From assembly GCF_024055575.1 (NCBI RefSeq), contig NZ_JAMXOE010000001.1, positions 124,001-188,000 on the forward strand: a stretch of 64,000 bases of DNA, in the 5' to 3' direction. Of this stretch, positions 26,954 to 34,933 are shown piece after piece. Each line of letters opens with the position of its first letter. Positions within the stretch are counted from its first letter, which is position 1. A program made the position numbers and the translations under genes. Below the pieces are notes generated by a model, which was not told the DNA's origin, made no database searches, and worked only from the letters and a program-made list of their open reading frames with translations. The DNA comes from Mucilaginibacter flavidus. GTDB taxonomy: Bacteria > Bacteroidota > Bacteroidia > Sphingobacteriales > Sphingobacteriaceae.

Positions 26954-27853
26954 TCAATTGGCGGCGATGCCAAAGTCAAAAACTTTATGGGTAATGCCCT
27001 GCGCGCTTGCGGTTGAAGCTCCGTACATAAAGCAATATTCGCCAATGGGAATCCCATTTGAAAATGATACTTCATAAATACCGCGCTTTATTTTTTTGTA
27101 TTTAAATAATACTTTTGAGGCCTCATCAATACCAAAGTCGGCACTTACGGAGTTCGACTTGCCAACCACAACCTCGCGGTCATTTTTACCAATCTGGAGC
27201 CTGACAAGGAAAAATTCGTTCGGGCTTTCTACGTTCGATTCAGTGTGATTATTGTCATTTAATCCCTTTTTGTCGGTATCGAAAACGAAAACAAACAATG
27301 GGTTCGAATCTTTAATTCTCAGGTTCGCTTCTTTGCCGCTAAGCGCTGCCTTTGATTTTGAGTTAAACAATGTACTAACGCTCCGTTTAAGGGCCTCACC
27401 CATCCCGCCCGATTTACTGTTGGTGAGTACGGCCGGGTCAAGCTCTACATATTCACTGGTTGAGGCATTATAGTAATAGATGCCCGATTCTAATGCAAGT
27501 TCGGCACTGTTATTACTATTATTAACTGCTACCGGATCCGCTGGTTGCTGTGCCGATTTTGTTTTACCTAGCATGGCGGTAACTACGTCATCGGCTACGC
27601 CTGCTTTTTTTAAAGCCAGCAGTGCATCAACCGATAAATTAAAATTGCATTGCGAACTTTCAATTTTTGATTTAATGATGTCTTTATTTAAGCCGGCTTT
27701 CTGAAGCTTTAACACAGTTTCATTGGTAACAATTTCATTTGCCTGGCCATACGAATTGGTACCTGCCGCAATAAAAACAAAAGCAACAAGCAACGAATAA
27801 AAAAGAAGCTTAACAGCTAATTTAGGAACAAGATGGGTAAACAATAGTTTCAT
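26954..27853 (-). CDS. Exported protein with paired-helix repeat, first gene of the unknown cluster
   Basis: 299 residues with an N-terminal hydrophobic signal (LLFYSLLVAFVFIAAGTNSYGQ). Two short helical motifs occur right after it, VLKLQKAGLNKDIIKSKIES and ALLALKKAGVADDVVTAMLG, a pattern known from uncharacterised Bacteroidota and Acidobacteria exported proteins. The rest is a beta-rich domain (GIYYYNASTSEYVELDP, FFLVRLQIGKNDREVVVG, GEYCFMYGAS). It precedes the membrane protein by about 110 nt and is probably the promoter-proximal gene of the set. Confidence 0.78.
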   Translation of the reverse strand: MKLLFTHLVPKLAVKLLFYSLLVAFVFIAAGTNSYGQANEIVTNETVLKLQKAGLNKDIIKSKIESSQCNFNLSVDALLALKKAGVADDVVTAMLGKTKSAQQPADPVAVNNSNNSAELALESGIYYYNASTSEYVELDPAVLTNSKSGGMGEALKRSVSTLFNSKSKAALSGKEANLRIKDSNPLFVFVFDTDKKGLNDNNHTESNVESPNEFFLVRLQIGKNDREVVVGKSNSVSADFGIDEASKVLFKYKKIKRGIYEVSFSNGIPIGEYCFMYGASTASAQGITHKVFDFGIAAN

Positions 27854-27988
27854 GTGATAGGGGGTTTTAAGGTTTTTCTAAGGTAAAATAAAATTTCAGA
27901 CAAAAACAAATATTTTTTAATATTTATTAATATCTGTTTCTATAGCTACTTGTCCAGGTACCGTGGCTATCCAAAACATCCCCCGTCT

Positions 27989-28676
27989 GGTCTAAGTTTA
28001 GCGCAGCGTAACTTAGACCCAAAACGTTGCAAGCATTCTGCTTGCGAAACCAAACCACCTTGCCTATCTTAGCTATATGGGCAGAAAATATAAATTCCAC
28101 GATCATCAAAAACTTCATTTTGTAAGCTTCGCAACCGTAAATTGGATAGACGTTTTTGTAAGGAGAATTTATTGCGACATTGTCGTCGGCAGTTTGAAGT
28201 ATTGTATCGAAAACAAGGGGCTTGAGCTATACGCGTGGTGTATAATGTCGAGCCATGTGCACCTGATAATCGGTACCGAAAACGGCAACCTATCAGATAT
28301 CATCAGGGATATGAAACGACATACTTCAAAACTGTTATTAAAAACCATCAGCGAAAATATGCAGGAAAGCCGCAGGGAATGGATGATGCACCTATTTGAA
28401 AGAGCAGGTGCGAATAATTCCAATAACGAAAAATACCAGTTTTGGCAACAGAACAATCACCCGATTGAACTATCAACCCAGGAAATGTTTGACCAGCGGC
28501 TGGATTACCTCCACTATAACCCGTTTGAATCCGGCGCGGTCGCTCATCCGCCGGATTATTTATATAGCAGCGCAATAGATTATTATACCGATCAAAAAGG
28601 CTTACTGCCGATTGCAGAGTTAAGCTGAAAGCTTAACAAATTTTAGGTCTAAGTTACACTGCGTTAAACTTAGACC
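27989..28676 (+). mobile_element. RAYT unit copy 1 (688 bp) bounded by 31-nt hairpins
   Basis: The left end (27989-28019) is a 31-nt hairpin with 10-bp outer arms GGTCTAAGTT/AACTTAGACC, and the right end (28646-28676) is the inverted form of the same hairpin. Between them is one transposase gene (28077-28628). Copy 2 at 29128-29815 has exactly the same length and ends. Both copies are followed by AGGAGGGAA and preceded by TCT, which may reflect target choice or slightly longer true ends. Confidence 0.85.
28077..28628 (+). CDS. REP-associated tyrosine transposase (Y1_Tnp), copy 1
   Basis: 183 residues, IS200/IS605-related Y1 transposase. The HUH metal-binding site is in SSHVHLII (around residues 61-68), preceded by ENKGLELYAWCIM. 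The helix with the expected catalytic Tyr and the terminal YLHYNPFESGAVAHPPDYLY segment match the RAYT pattern. It acts on ssDNA hairpins and should recognise the 31-nt hairpins at the unit ends. Differs from copy 2 by only about six residues. Confidence 0.92.
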   Translation: MGRKYKFHDHQKLHFVSFATVNWIDVFVRRIYCDIVVGSLKYCIENKGLELYAWCIMSSHVHLIIGTENGNLSDIIRDMKRHTSKLLLKTISENMQESRREWMMHLFERAGANNSNNEKYQFWQQNNHPIELSTQEMFDQRLDYLHYNPFESGAVAHPPDYLYSSAIDYYTDQKGLLPIAELS

Positions 28677-28678
28677 AG

Positions 28679-28768
28679 GAGGGAAGAAGAAGTAGTGGCG
28701 GTGGGGCAGCGCAAAGAAAATCAATACAAGTAACAGGTGGGAGTTATAACCCAAACATGATAAGATGA
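28679..28768 (+). pseudogene. 3' remnant of an unidentified gene cut by RAYT unit 1
   Basis: The frame is open from the element end for 29 codons (EGRRSSGGGAAQRKSIQVTG, then GSYNPNMIR) and ends in TGA that overlaps the ATG of the next gene as ATGA. The Gly-rich linker then basic/polar end resembles the C-terminus of a larger protein whose 5' part has been lost or moved. No matching 5' part is visible left of the element. Confidence 0.5.
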
Positions 28769-29028
28769 TAAATATTAAATTAAATAAAACCGACTTCGAT
28801 CTTCTTAAATCAGTAGTTGACCCAGATGTTTTTGACAGACTAAGTTATAAAACAGGAGATTATGACATTATAAATATAGAAGTGACAACCTATGTTGTTG
28901 ATATATTGCAGGATCAGGTAATAAGTAAATTAATGGAAGTGGGTTTTAACGATGATTTTAAAATAAATCAGCTTGGAAATAAACTCGAATCGTTAATTGA
29001 TAAAATTTCATCAAGCATAGCGGATTAG
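28765..29028 (+). CDS. Small acidic hypothetical protein (87 aa), possibly immunity-like
   Basis: Soluble, acidic, no signal (MINIKLNKTDFDLLKSVVDP..., ending SLIDKISSSIAD). AT-rich compared with neighbours. Its ATG overlaps the stop of the upstream gene remnant (ATGA), a translational coupling typical of toxin-immunity and other stoichiometric pairs. The upstream partner is truncated by a RAYT unit. Function inferred from context only. Confidence 0.6.
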   Translation: MINIKLNKTDFDLLKSVVDPDVFDRLSYKTGDYDIINIEVTTYVVDILQDQVISKLMEVGFNDDFKINQLGNKLESLIDKISSSIAD

Positions 29029-29127
29029 GACTCATGCGTCAATTTGTATTTTCAATCTGGCGCGTATGCAGCGCAGAGGCCTTTTAAAGACAGTACCTCG
29101 TGCCCCACTAATATGCACCCTGCCTCT

Positions 29128-29815
29128 GGTCTAAGTTTAGCGCAGCGTAACTTAGACCCAAAACGTTGCAAGCATTCTGCTTGCGAAACCAAACCACCTT
29201 ACCTATCTTAGATATATGGGCAGAAAATACAAATTCCACGATCATCAAAAACTTCATTTTGTAAGCTTCGCAACCGTAAATTGGATAGACGTTTTTGTAA
29301 GGAGAATTTATTGCGACATTGTCGTCGACAGTTTGAAGTATTGTATCGAAAACAAGGGGCTTGAGCTATACGCGTGGTGTATAATGTCGAGCCATGTGCA
29401 CCTGATAATTGGTACCAAAAACGGCAACCTATCAGATATCATCAGGGATATGAAACGACATACTTCAAAACTATTACTAAAAACCATCAGCGAAAATATG
29501 CAGGAAAGCCGCAGGGAATGGATGATGCACATGTTTGAAAGAGCAGGCGCGTATAATTCCAATAACGAAAAATATCAGTTTTGGCAACAGAATAATCACC
29601 CGATTGAATTATCCACCCAGGCAATGTTTGACCAGCGGCTGGATTACCTCCACTATAACCCGTTTGAATCCGGCGCGGTCGCTCATCCGCCGGATTATTT
29701 ATATAGCAGCGCAATAGATTATTATACCGATCAAAAAGGCTTACTGCAGATTGCAGGATTAAGCTGAAAGCTTAACAAATTTTAGGTCTAAGTTACGCTG
29801 CGCTAAACTTAGACC
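29128..29815 (+). mobile_element. RAYT unit copy 2 (688 bp) bounded by 31-nt hairpins
   Basis: Hairpins at 29128-29158 (left) and 29785-29815 (right) match those of copy 1, and the total length is the same. The right end abuts the 3' part of another RAYT gene (29821-29913), so this copy has inserted into, or next to, an older element of the same class. Confidence 0.85.
29216..29767 (+). CDS. REP-associated tyrosine transposase (Y1_Tnp), copy 2
   Basis: 183 residues with the same HUH motif and C-terminus as copy 1. Differences seen are Gly/Asp at about residue 38, Glu/Lys in the IGT(E/K)NGN loop, HL/HM and ANN/AYN in the middle, QE/QA, and PIAELS/QIAGLS at the end. Both copies are intact, so both could be active. 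The near identity shows a recent duplication. Confidence 0.92.
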   Translation: MGRKYKFHDHQKLHFVSFATVNWIDVFVRRIYCDIVVDSLKYCIENKGLELYAWCIMSSHVHLIIGTKNGNLSDIIRDMKRHTSKLLLKTISENMQESRREWMMHMFERAGAYNSNNEKYQFWQQNNHPIELSTQAMFDQRLDYLHYNPFESGAVAHPPDYLYSSAIDYYTDQKGLLQIAGLS

Positions 29816-29820
29816 AGGAG

Positions 29821-29913
29821 GGAAACCCGGTAAGAGCAGGATTTGTGGGTTCGGCGCATGAGTACTGGTACATCAGTGCTAACCCCGAAAGTCCGCTGAA
29901 AATTATTTGGTGA
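29821..29913 (+). pseudogene. 3' remnant of a second, different RAYT transposase
   Basis: The frame immediately right of RAYT unit 2 reads GNPVRAGFVGSAHEYWYISA and ends in TGA at 29911. NPVRAG(I/F)V followed by a (D/E)YxYxSA segment is the standard C-terminal block of RAYT transposases, and aligns with NPFESGAVAHPPDYLYSSA of the intact copies while differing clearly in sequence. The 5' part is missing. Confidence 0.75.
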
Positions 29914-29914
29914 C

Positions 29915-29963
29915 GTCAGCGGGACGCTGACCAGTGATTAGGTTCAAGCGGGACACTTGAACC
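29915..29963. repeat. Two REP-like hairpins with a shared CGGGAC loop
   Basis: GTCAGCGGGACGCTGAC (29915-29931) and an 8-bp stem GGTTCAAG/CTTGAACC around CGGGACA (29941-29963). Both carry GCGGGAC in the loop region and start two bases after the remnant RAYT stop, so they are probably the cognate REP sites of that older transposase. Confidence 0.75.
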
Positions 29964-29972
29964 GGCGGAGGA

Positions 29973-30069
29973 GGGTTTACAGGCGTGAAGGCCTTTTATT
30001 TTATAATATATTGGATTTCAACAATTTACTATTGGGCATGGCTATACTGTAAACCCCGCCTGTAAACCC
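29973..30069. repeat. 13-bp inverted repeat around an 71-nt AT-rich spacer
   Basis: GGGTTTACAGGCG (29973-29985) and CGCCTGTAAACCC (30057-30069) are perfect inverted repeats; CTGTAAACCCC is also repeated directly at 30047-30057. Possibly the end of another small element next to the RAYT nest. The remaining gap to 30273 shows no gene. Confidence 0.7.
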
Positions 30070-30273
30070 CCAATTAATACGTTGATTATTAATGCATTAT
30101 AAAATGATAAAACTAAATATTGCTGATAATCAGCATGTTTCAGCAGCGTTCGGGGTGTTCCGCGTGCAAAAGTGGAACGCTTCGTCAAAATTATTCCGCA
30201 TAAATCCTCCCATTTTGCCGTCCGTCAAATGTTTACTATATTTAAGTGATTGATAATTATACTTATAACCCGT

Positions 30274-30885
30274 ATGAGAAGCTACGTAAACGTGTTTATC
30301 CTGCTGCCCTTATTGCTTGTTGGCGGCACCGCCCTGCGGCCGGGCATAAAAGCTAACGCGCCTGCCAATACCATAGCTGCCAAACCGGGCACCGACCTGA
30401 AAGACGGGCTTGCTTTCCTCAACCTGGTGCGACAAAATCCCGCCAAATACGGCACCGAATTTGGCATAGACCTAAGCGCCATGAAACCAAACATTGCCCT
30501 GACCTGGAACGACACACTTGCCAAAGTGGCCCAGGCCAAGGCTATGGATATGGCGACACGCGGATATTTTGACCACGTTGACCCCGACGGGAACGGTATG
30601 AACATAAAAATTGCCGAAGCCGGCTACTCCCTGCTGCAAAGCTGGACAACGCCCCGCAGTCAAAACTATTTTGAGTCGTTAGGCGCCGGATACCGGGATA
30701 TTAATGACGCTATTAAAAACCTTATTATCGACGCAGGCACGCCCTCGCTTGGCCATCGGCTGCACCTGCTGGGCCAGGGCGATTTCTGGAACAACTGTTA
30801 CGATATTGGCATTGGCGAAGCAAGGGTGAGCGGTGCGCCTTACTCATCATACTATAGCTTTATTATCGCCAAGCATAAGTTTTAA
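30274..30885 (+). CDS. CAP-domain (SCP/PR-1-like) exported protein
   Basis: Start at MRSYVNVFILLPLLLVGGTALRPG chosen for its signal sequence; an in-frame alternative lies at 30250. The CAP domain runs from about residue 45 to the end, with AFLNLVRQNPAKYG, LTWNDTLAKVAQAKAMDMATRGYFDHVDPDG and the GHRLHLLG segment corresponding to the conserved helix and His residues of bacterial CAP/YkwD-like proteins. Extracytoplasmic; biochemical function of bacterial members is unclear. Confidence 0.87.
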   Translation: MRSYVNVFILLPLLLVGGTALRPGIKANAPANTIAAKPGTDLKDGLAFLNLVRQNPAKYGTEFGIDLSAMKPNIALTWNDTLAKVAQAKAMDMATRGYFDHVDPDGNGMNIKIAEAGYSLLQSWTTPRSQNYFESLGAGYRDINDAIKNLIIDAGTPSLGHRLHLLGQGDFWNNCYDIGIGEARVSGAPYSSYYSFIIAKHKF

Positions 30886-31063
30886 GGGAATTAACAATGT
30901 GAACCCACTTTCCATTGGCCGTTCAGGCGCGGGTATGCAGGGGGCGGCCTGTAAAGGCAAAGTAAATCTATTTATTGTATAGCACCTGTAGTCCATCAGG
31001 TTGCCTGACCGGATGTTATAACGGTTATCTCCAATTGTTTTAGAGCCTTCATTAAAATACTTT

Positions 31064-31071
31064 TACCTTTG
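31064..31071 (+). promoter_or_regulatory. Possible -7 promoter box of the GT2 gene
   Basis: TACCTTTG matches the Bacteroidota -7 consensus TAnnTTTG and lies 52 nt upstream of the ATG. No well-spaced -33 TTTG is seen (nearest TTG about 26 nt upstream). Confidence 0.35.
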
Positions 31072-31122
31072 AAAGATTAGCCGGTGATCGCCGGTAATCT
31101 ATAATTATAGCATCAATAAACG

Positions 31123-31863
31123 ATGGTGAACGACTCAAATCAATCTACAGCCGAATCTTATTTCCCTAAAATTTCTATCGTTATCGTCACCTACAACGCA
31201 GGAAAAACCTTACAGCAATGTTTAGACAGCATTTTTGAACAGGAATACGCCAATATCGAAATAGTAATTGTTGATGGTAACAGCACCGATAATACCATAG
31301 AAATAATAAAACGAAACAATAATAAAATTGCTTTCTGGATGAGTGAGGCGGATGCCGGTGTTTATGATGCCATGAATAAAGCTCTGAAACACATCACAGG
31401 CGACTGGGTTTATTTTCTCGGGGCGGATGATGAGCTACTGCCTGATTTTACAAAGTTTGCGACGTGCCTGGCGGACAAAACGGCCGTATATTATGCAAAC
31501 GTATTCGCCGAAGGAGCCAAACGGCTGGGGGAACTATCACGGTACCAGTTTGCGAAATTTGGCCCGTATCACCAGGCAATGATCTTTCCAAAATCGGTAT
31601 TTGAAAAATATACATACAATACAAAGTATAAGATATCAGCAGATTTTGCCCTTACGCTCACACTTTGCGGTGACGCGGGATATCATTTTATTTATAAAGA
31701 TTTTGTGATCGCTAAATTCAATCACACCGGCCTGTCAGGGGTAACGATAGACACGCCATTTCAGCAAGACAAGGCAGGATTGATACTAAAAAACTTCGGG
31801 TTAGTAACCTGTGTCAGGTATATTTTGCACAGGTACAAGAACAGGCATAACCCCAGGGCCTAA
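31123..31863 (+). CDS. Glycosyltransferase family 2
   Basis: 246 residues, GT-A fold. ISIVIVTYNAGKTLQQCLDSIF, IEIVIVDGNSTDNT, SEADAGVYDAMNKAL and the metal-binding FLGADDEL are the standard GT2 motifs. Transfers a sugar from a nucleotide-sugar donor during polysaccharide or glycan synthesis at the inner face of the membrane. Forms a small glycosylation locus with the two convergent genes that follow. Confidence 0.93.
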   Translation: MVNDSNQSTAESYFPKISIVIVTYNAGKTLQQCLDSIFEQEYANIEIVIVDGNSTDNTIEIIKRNNNKIAFWMSEADAGVYDAMNKALKHITGDWVYFLGADDELLPDFTKFATCLADKTAVYYANVFAEGAKRLGELSRYQFAKFGPYHQAMIFPKSVFEKYTYNTKYKISADFALTLTLCGDAGYHFIYKDFVIAKFNHTGLSGVTIDTPFQQDKAGLILKNFGLVTCVRYILHRYKNRHNPRA

Positions 31864-31896
31864 GGCCGTGGTTGAAATAAGCCGGTCAAGCAACCG

Positions 31897-32859
31897 CTAC
31901 TTTACCGTATCTCCCCTATCTAACCGGCTTACCAACGATTCAAAGTGATGCTGAAAATAAAAATCGTGCGCGTTTTCGCCTTCCGGAATAACATGCGGTA
32001 CATGATAGTACGCTTCTAATATACGCGGTGTTTTCAAGCCTTCGGCAAGCGAATAGGGGAACGATTGATTGCCAATAAAAAACTTACAGCCGGCAATTAT
32101 TTGCGCCATCTCCAAAAAGCTTTCAGTGTGGAACAGCTCTAAATCGGGTATGGATTTCTTCATGTCTTCATATTCCGACTTTACGCCGATGAAAACGACA
32201 TTTTTATAGTCTTTTAAAAACGAGTAATCTATGGTTGAGTTTCTGTACCGCTCACTTCTTGATAAAACTATTTTATCACTGAACGATGTATCCGGTTTTG
32301 CCAAAAGCCAGGGCTTCCAAAGTTCGGGCGTAACCCCGGTGATATAGCTGCACCACCTGGCAATGTTGGCATTGTTTAAAGGCAGTATTTTGGACCGAAA
32401 AAAATCTAAATCGATATGGATTTTTTGATCGCTGTAAGCGTCTGTCTTATTTATATAATCCTGCGTGTCTAAAAGTGTAATTAATTTGCCGGCTGTTTTG
32501 GCGTTTATCATTACGGCACCCATAGAATGCGAAGTATTGCTAAAGATGGGTGCAGGCAGTGGCATGTCTAAGCGCAGGTATAAATTAACGGGGACCCCGG
32601 TAACCTCGTGAATTTTTTTGATAGTCGGTAATGCGTAAATAATATCGCCAACGTTTCCGCTATGGGTTATATTCAGCAATTTATCCTGCTTTGCAGCAGC
32701 TATGATTTTTTCCTGTGTATCTAAACGGTCGGTCCCGGTAAAAAAGTTTAAAACTTCCTGCTCGGTATAGTTTTTTAGCTCCCACTTATATTTTCTATAC
32801 TCGTTTTTATCGCGGTATTTCAACCACAGCGCTTCTATTGAACTTTTTCTTTTAAACAT
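31897..32859 (-). CDS. GT9/heptosyltransferase-like glycosyltransferase-related protein
   Basis: Start taken at MFKRKSSIEALW (32859), 17 nt after the upstream gene ends; longer in-frame starts up to 32970 overlap that gene. About 320 residues. LLNITHSGNVGDIIYALPTIKKI resembles the nucleotide-sugar/lipid-A-type N-terminal loop of GT-B heptosyltransferases (GDxxxALP), and FIGNQSFPYSLAEGLKTPRIL resembles their C-terminal GxxS/H-xxA segment. The exact sugar is unknown. Likely co-transcribed with the GT4 gene upstream. Confidence 0.7.
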   Translation of the reverse strand: MFKRKSSIEALWLKYRDKNEYRKYKWELKNYTEQEVLNFFTGTDRLDTQEKIIAAAKQDKLLNITHSGNVGDIIYALPTIKKIHEVTGVPVNLYLRLDMPLPAPIFSNTSHSMGAVMINAKTAGKLITLLDTQDYINKTDAYSDQKIHIDLDFFRSKILPLNNANIARWCSYITGVTPELWKPWLLAKPDTSFSDKIVLSRSERYRNSTIDYSFLKDYKNVVFIGVKSEYEDMKKSIPDLELFHTESFLEMAQIIAGCKFFIGNQSFPYSLAEGLKTPRILEAYYHVPHVIPEGENAHDFYFQHHFESLVSRLDRGDTVK

Positions 32860-32875
32860 CTTTTTAATTTTTGTT

Positions 32876-33934
32876 CTAACCGCGTAAACATTCCTCATAT
32901 AATTTAAGGTACTGGTCCGCGGTATTGTCCCAGGTAAATTTGCCGGCATGCAGCATTGTTTCTTTTTCACGGTTTCTGGCGCGGAAATCTTTCATTCCTT
33001 CGGCAAAAACACCTTGCATATGTTCCGGTTCAAAATTGTCGAAGTAGTAAGCAACGTCACCCCCGACTTCCGGCAGCGACGTGAATTTCGATAGAAATAC
33101 CGGCTTGCCGAAATGCATCGCTTCTATTACGGGCAAACCAAACCCTTCTGCTCTTGAGGGAAAAACGAAAGCCATACAGTTTTTATAATACCAGGCCTTG
33201 TCATCATCAGAAATGGGACCGGTTATAATCAAGCGATCTTCACAGCCAAATCTTTTAGCTTCTTCAATGATCACCTTCTTATGGGGTGTTTCTATTCCGG
33301 AAATCACCAGCTCAAAATCATTATTGGCTAAAAGGTTTGGCAAAAAATGAAACCCTTTTTGAACAGACATTAAACCGATAGTAAACAAAAAAGGCCTTTT
33401 TGGCAAGTGGGTGGGCGTGTAATTATCCGGAACAAGGAGCTTATCGGCACCGTTGTATATCACGCTGATTTTATCCCTGGCCTCCGGAATATAATGCAGA
33501 ATATCCTGTTCAACAAACTTCGAAATCGTAACTACTTTATCACACTCCGATATTAACTTTTTGATCTTATTGATATGCGCTTTTATCCGGTGGGGCTTGC
33601 TCTGCTTTATGTGTACTTTATTGATGTCGTGAATAGTTAAAATCTTCTTTGCATTTACCTTATTGGGCCGTAAGCGGCAAGTCTGGTCTGTAAAGTGAAC
33701 GACATCAAATTTGTTGTAGCCAGGGAAGAAAATTCTATGCAACCTGGACAGGTAAACTACATTTACCTTTTTATCAAATGAGTAAGCCGATTGGTTGAAT
33801 AGGTAGTAATTCAAATTAAATCTGCCTTTATTTTGCCTGATAATGGCATCGCCAAGCCCTTTTCCAAAAGAAAAATAACCGCAATTAGCATCCTTCATCG
33901 AATCAAATGTGGTTAATATGTTGGGTTTTCCCAT
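32876..33934 (-). CDS. Glycosyltransferase family 1/4
   Basis: 352 residues, GT-B fold. VVHFTDQTCRLRP and VTISKFVEQDIL in the N-terminal domain, PFLFTIGLMSVQKGFHFLP at the domain junction, and the donor-binding FVFPSRAEGFGLPVIEAM with the E-x7-E motif in the C-terminal domain. Expected to extend a surface or exopolysaccharide chain. First gene of a two-gene minus-strand unit. Confidence 0.93.
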   Translation of the reverse strand: MGKPNILTTFDSMKDANCGYFSFGKGLGDAIIRQNKGRFNLNYYLFNQSAYSFDKKVNVVYLSRLHRIFFPGYNKFDVVHFTDQTCRLRPNKVNAKKILTIHDINKVHIKQSKPHRIKAHINKIKKLISECDKVVTISKFVEQDILHYIPEARDKISVIYNGADKLLVPDNYTPTHLPKRPFLFTIGLMSVQKGFHFLPNLLANNDFELVISGIETPHKKVIIEEAKRFGCEDRLIITGPISDDDKAWYYKNCMAFVFPSRAEGFGLPVIEAMHFGKPVFLSKFTSLPEVGGDVAYYFDNFEPEHMQGVFAEGMKDFRARNREKETMLHAGKFTWDNTADQYLKLYEECLRG

Positions 33935-33973
33935 TAGCTAATATCAATAGTTAAACTGCCGCATTAATGGCTG

Positions 33974-33981
33974 CAAATATA
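33974..33981 (-). promoter_or_regulatory. Possible -7 promoter box of the GT4 operon
   Basis: On the minus strand TATATTTG matches TAnnTTTG exactly, 40 nt upstream of the GT4 start. A matching -33 TTTG at the usual distance is not evident. Confidence 0.35.
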
Positions 33982-34232
33982 AGTATTAGCACCATTTAAA
34001 AGGAAGATAAGCACGCCGACAATTGATGTATGCCAGCGTCATTTATATCGGGATGGTCTGCATTTAGGTTAGTCGGATGCTATTAGCAATTCCTTAGCCG
34101 TCACTGCTGCACGTCACAGCAACGCGGAAATTTTCCCAAAGCAGAAAAATAATTTATAATATTTTATTTATTTTTGAAATAATACTTTTATATTCAACTG
34201 GTTAAAAAACATTCTCACCTAAAAATATTATT

Positions 34233-34778
34233 ATGCAAGCTGATTTAGCAATGGTATTCATGTTCGCGGGTAATTTTGCGCCGCGCGGCTTTGCCTCATG
34301 CGAAGGGCAAATAATGTCAATAGCACAAAATACGGCATTATTTTCGCTATTGGGCACTACTTATGGAGGTAACGGTCAATCCACGTTTGCCCTCCCTGAC
34401 CTTCGCGGGCGTACAGTTGTAGGCCAGGGCCAGGGGCCGGGGTTATCGCCTTTCGTTGAGGGACAACTGGGCGGGTCGGAAGTTGTTACGCTCACCACAA
34501 ACCAGTTGCCTTCGCACACGCATAACTTAACGGCATACGCGGGGCAAGGCACAACGGGGGTGCCAAGCGGCGCCACATACCTTGCTGCGGGCCCGGGTAC
34601 GGGTTCCGGACCTAACGCTACACAGTTAAAAACTTATGCCACAAATGCCCCTAACGTGGTTATGGGAGCCGGTTCTGCAACCAGCACCGGTGGTGGCCAG
34701 CCCATTTCGATACGCGACCCTTACCTGTCTATGTTTTACATAATTACATTGGAAGGCATTTTCCCCAGCAGGAACTAA
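34233..34778 (+). CDS. Phage tail collar (MdpB-like) domain protein
   Basis: 181 residues. MVFMFAGNFAPRGFASCEGQ, SLLGTTYGGNGQSTFALPDLRGR and the terminal FYIITLEGIFPSRN are the hallmarks of the tail-collar domain found in phage tail fibre tips and microcystin-dependent MdpB proteins. The middle is rich in Gly, Thr and Ser. No other phage tail or contractile-injection gene is nearby and no signal peptide is seen, so it is a stand-alone member. Confidence 0.88.
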   Translation: MQADLAMVFMFAGNFAPRGFASCEGQIMSIAQNTALFSLLGTTYGGNGQSTFALPDLRGRTVVGQGQGPGLSPFVEGQLGGSEVVTLTTNQLPSHTHNLTAYAGQGTTGVPSGATYLAAGPGTGSGPNATQLKTYATNAPNVVMGAGSATSTGGGQPISIRDPYLSMFYIITLEGIFPSRN

Positions 34779-34827
34779 AAGGGTTCTGCATATTTTGAAT
34801 AGATAACAATTAAGATTTATAACGTGG

Positions 34828-34857
34828 AGGCCGATCGCAAGATTGGCCTTCGTTGTT
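34828..34857 (+). terminator. Terminator of the tail-collar gene
   Basis: AGGCCGAT (34828-34835) pairs with ATTGGCCT (34842-34849) including one G-T pair. The run that follows (TCGTTGTTTTA) is T-rich but not a pure tract. Confidence 0.45.
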
Positions 34858-34933
34858 TTACGGCTAACCAAACACTTTTTAAAAAAATCGGAACTAAAAC
34901 CGATTGTTATTGTTAGTATAAAAAACACATATT

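Noticed and set aside
31897..32970. Full-length start at 32970 for the GT9-like gene
   Set aside because: It would overlap the GT4 gene by 95 nt, and the extra residues show no conservation pattern. The ATG at 32859 fits the operon spacing.
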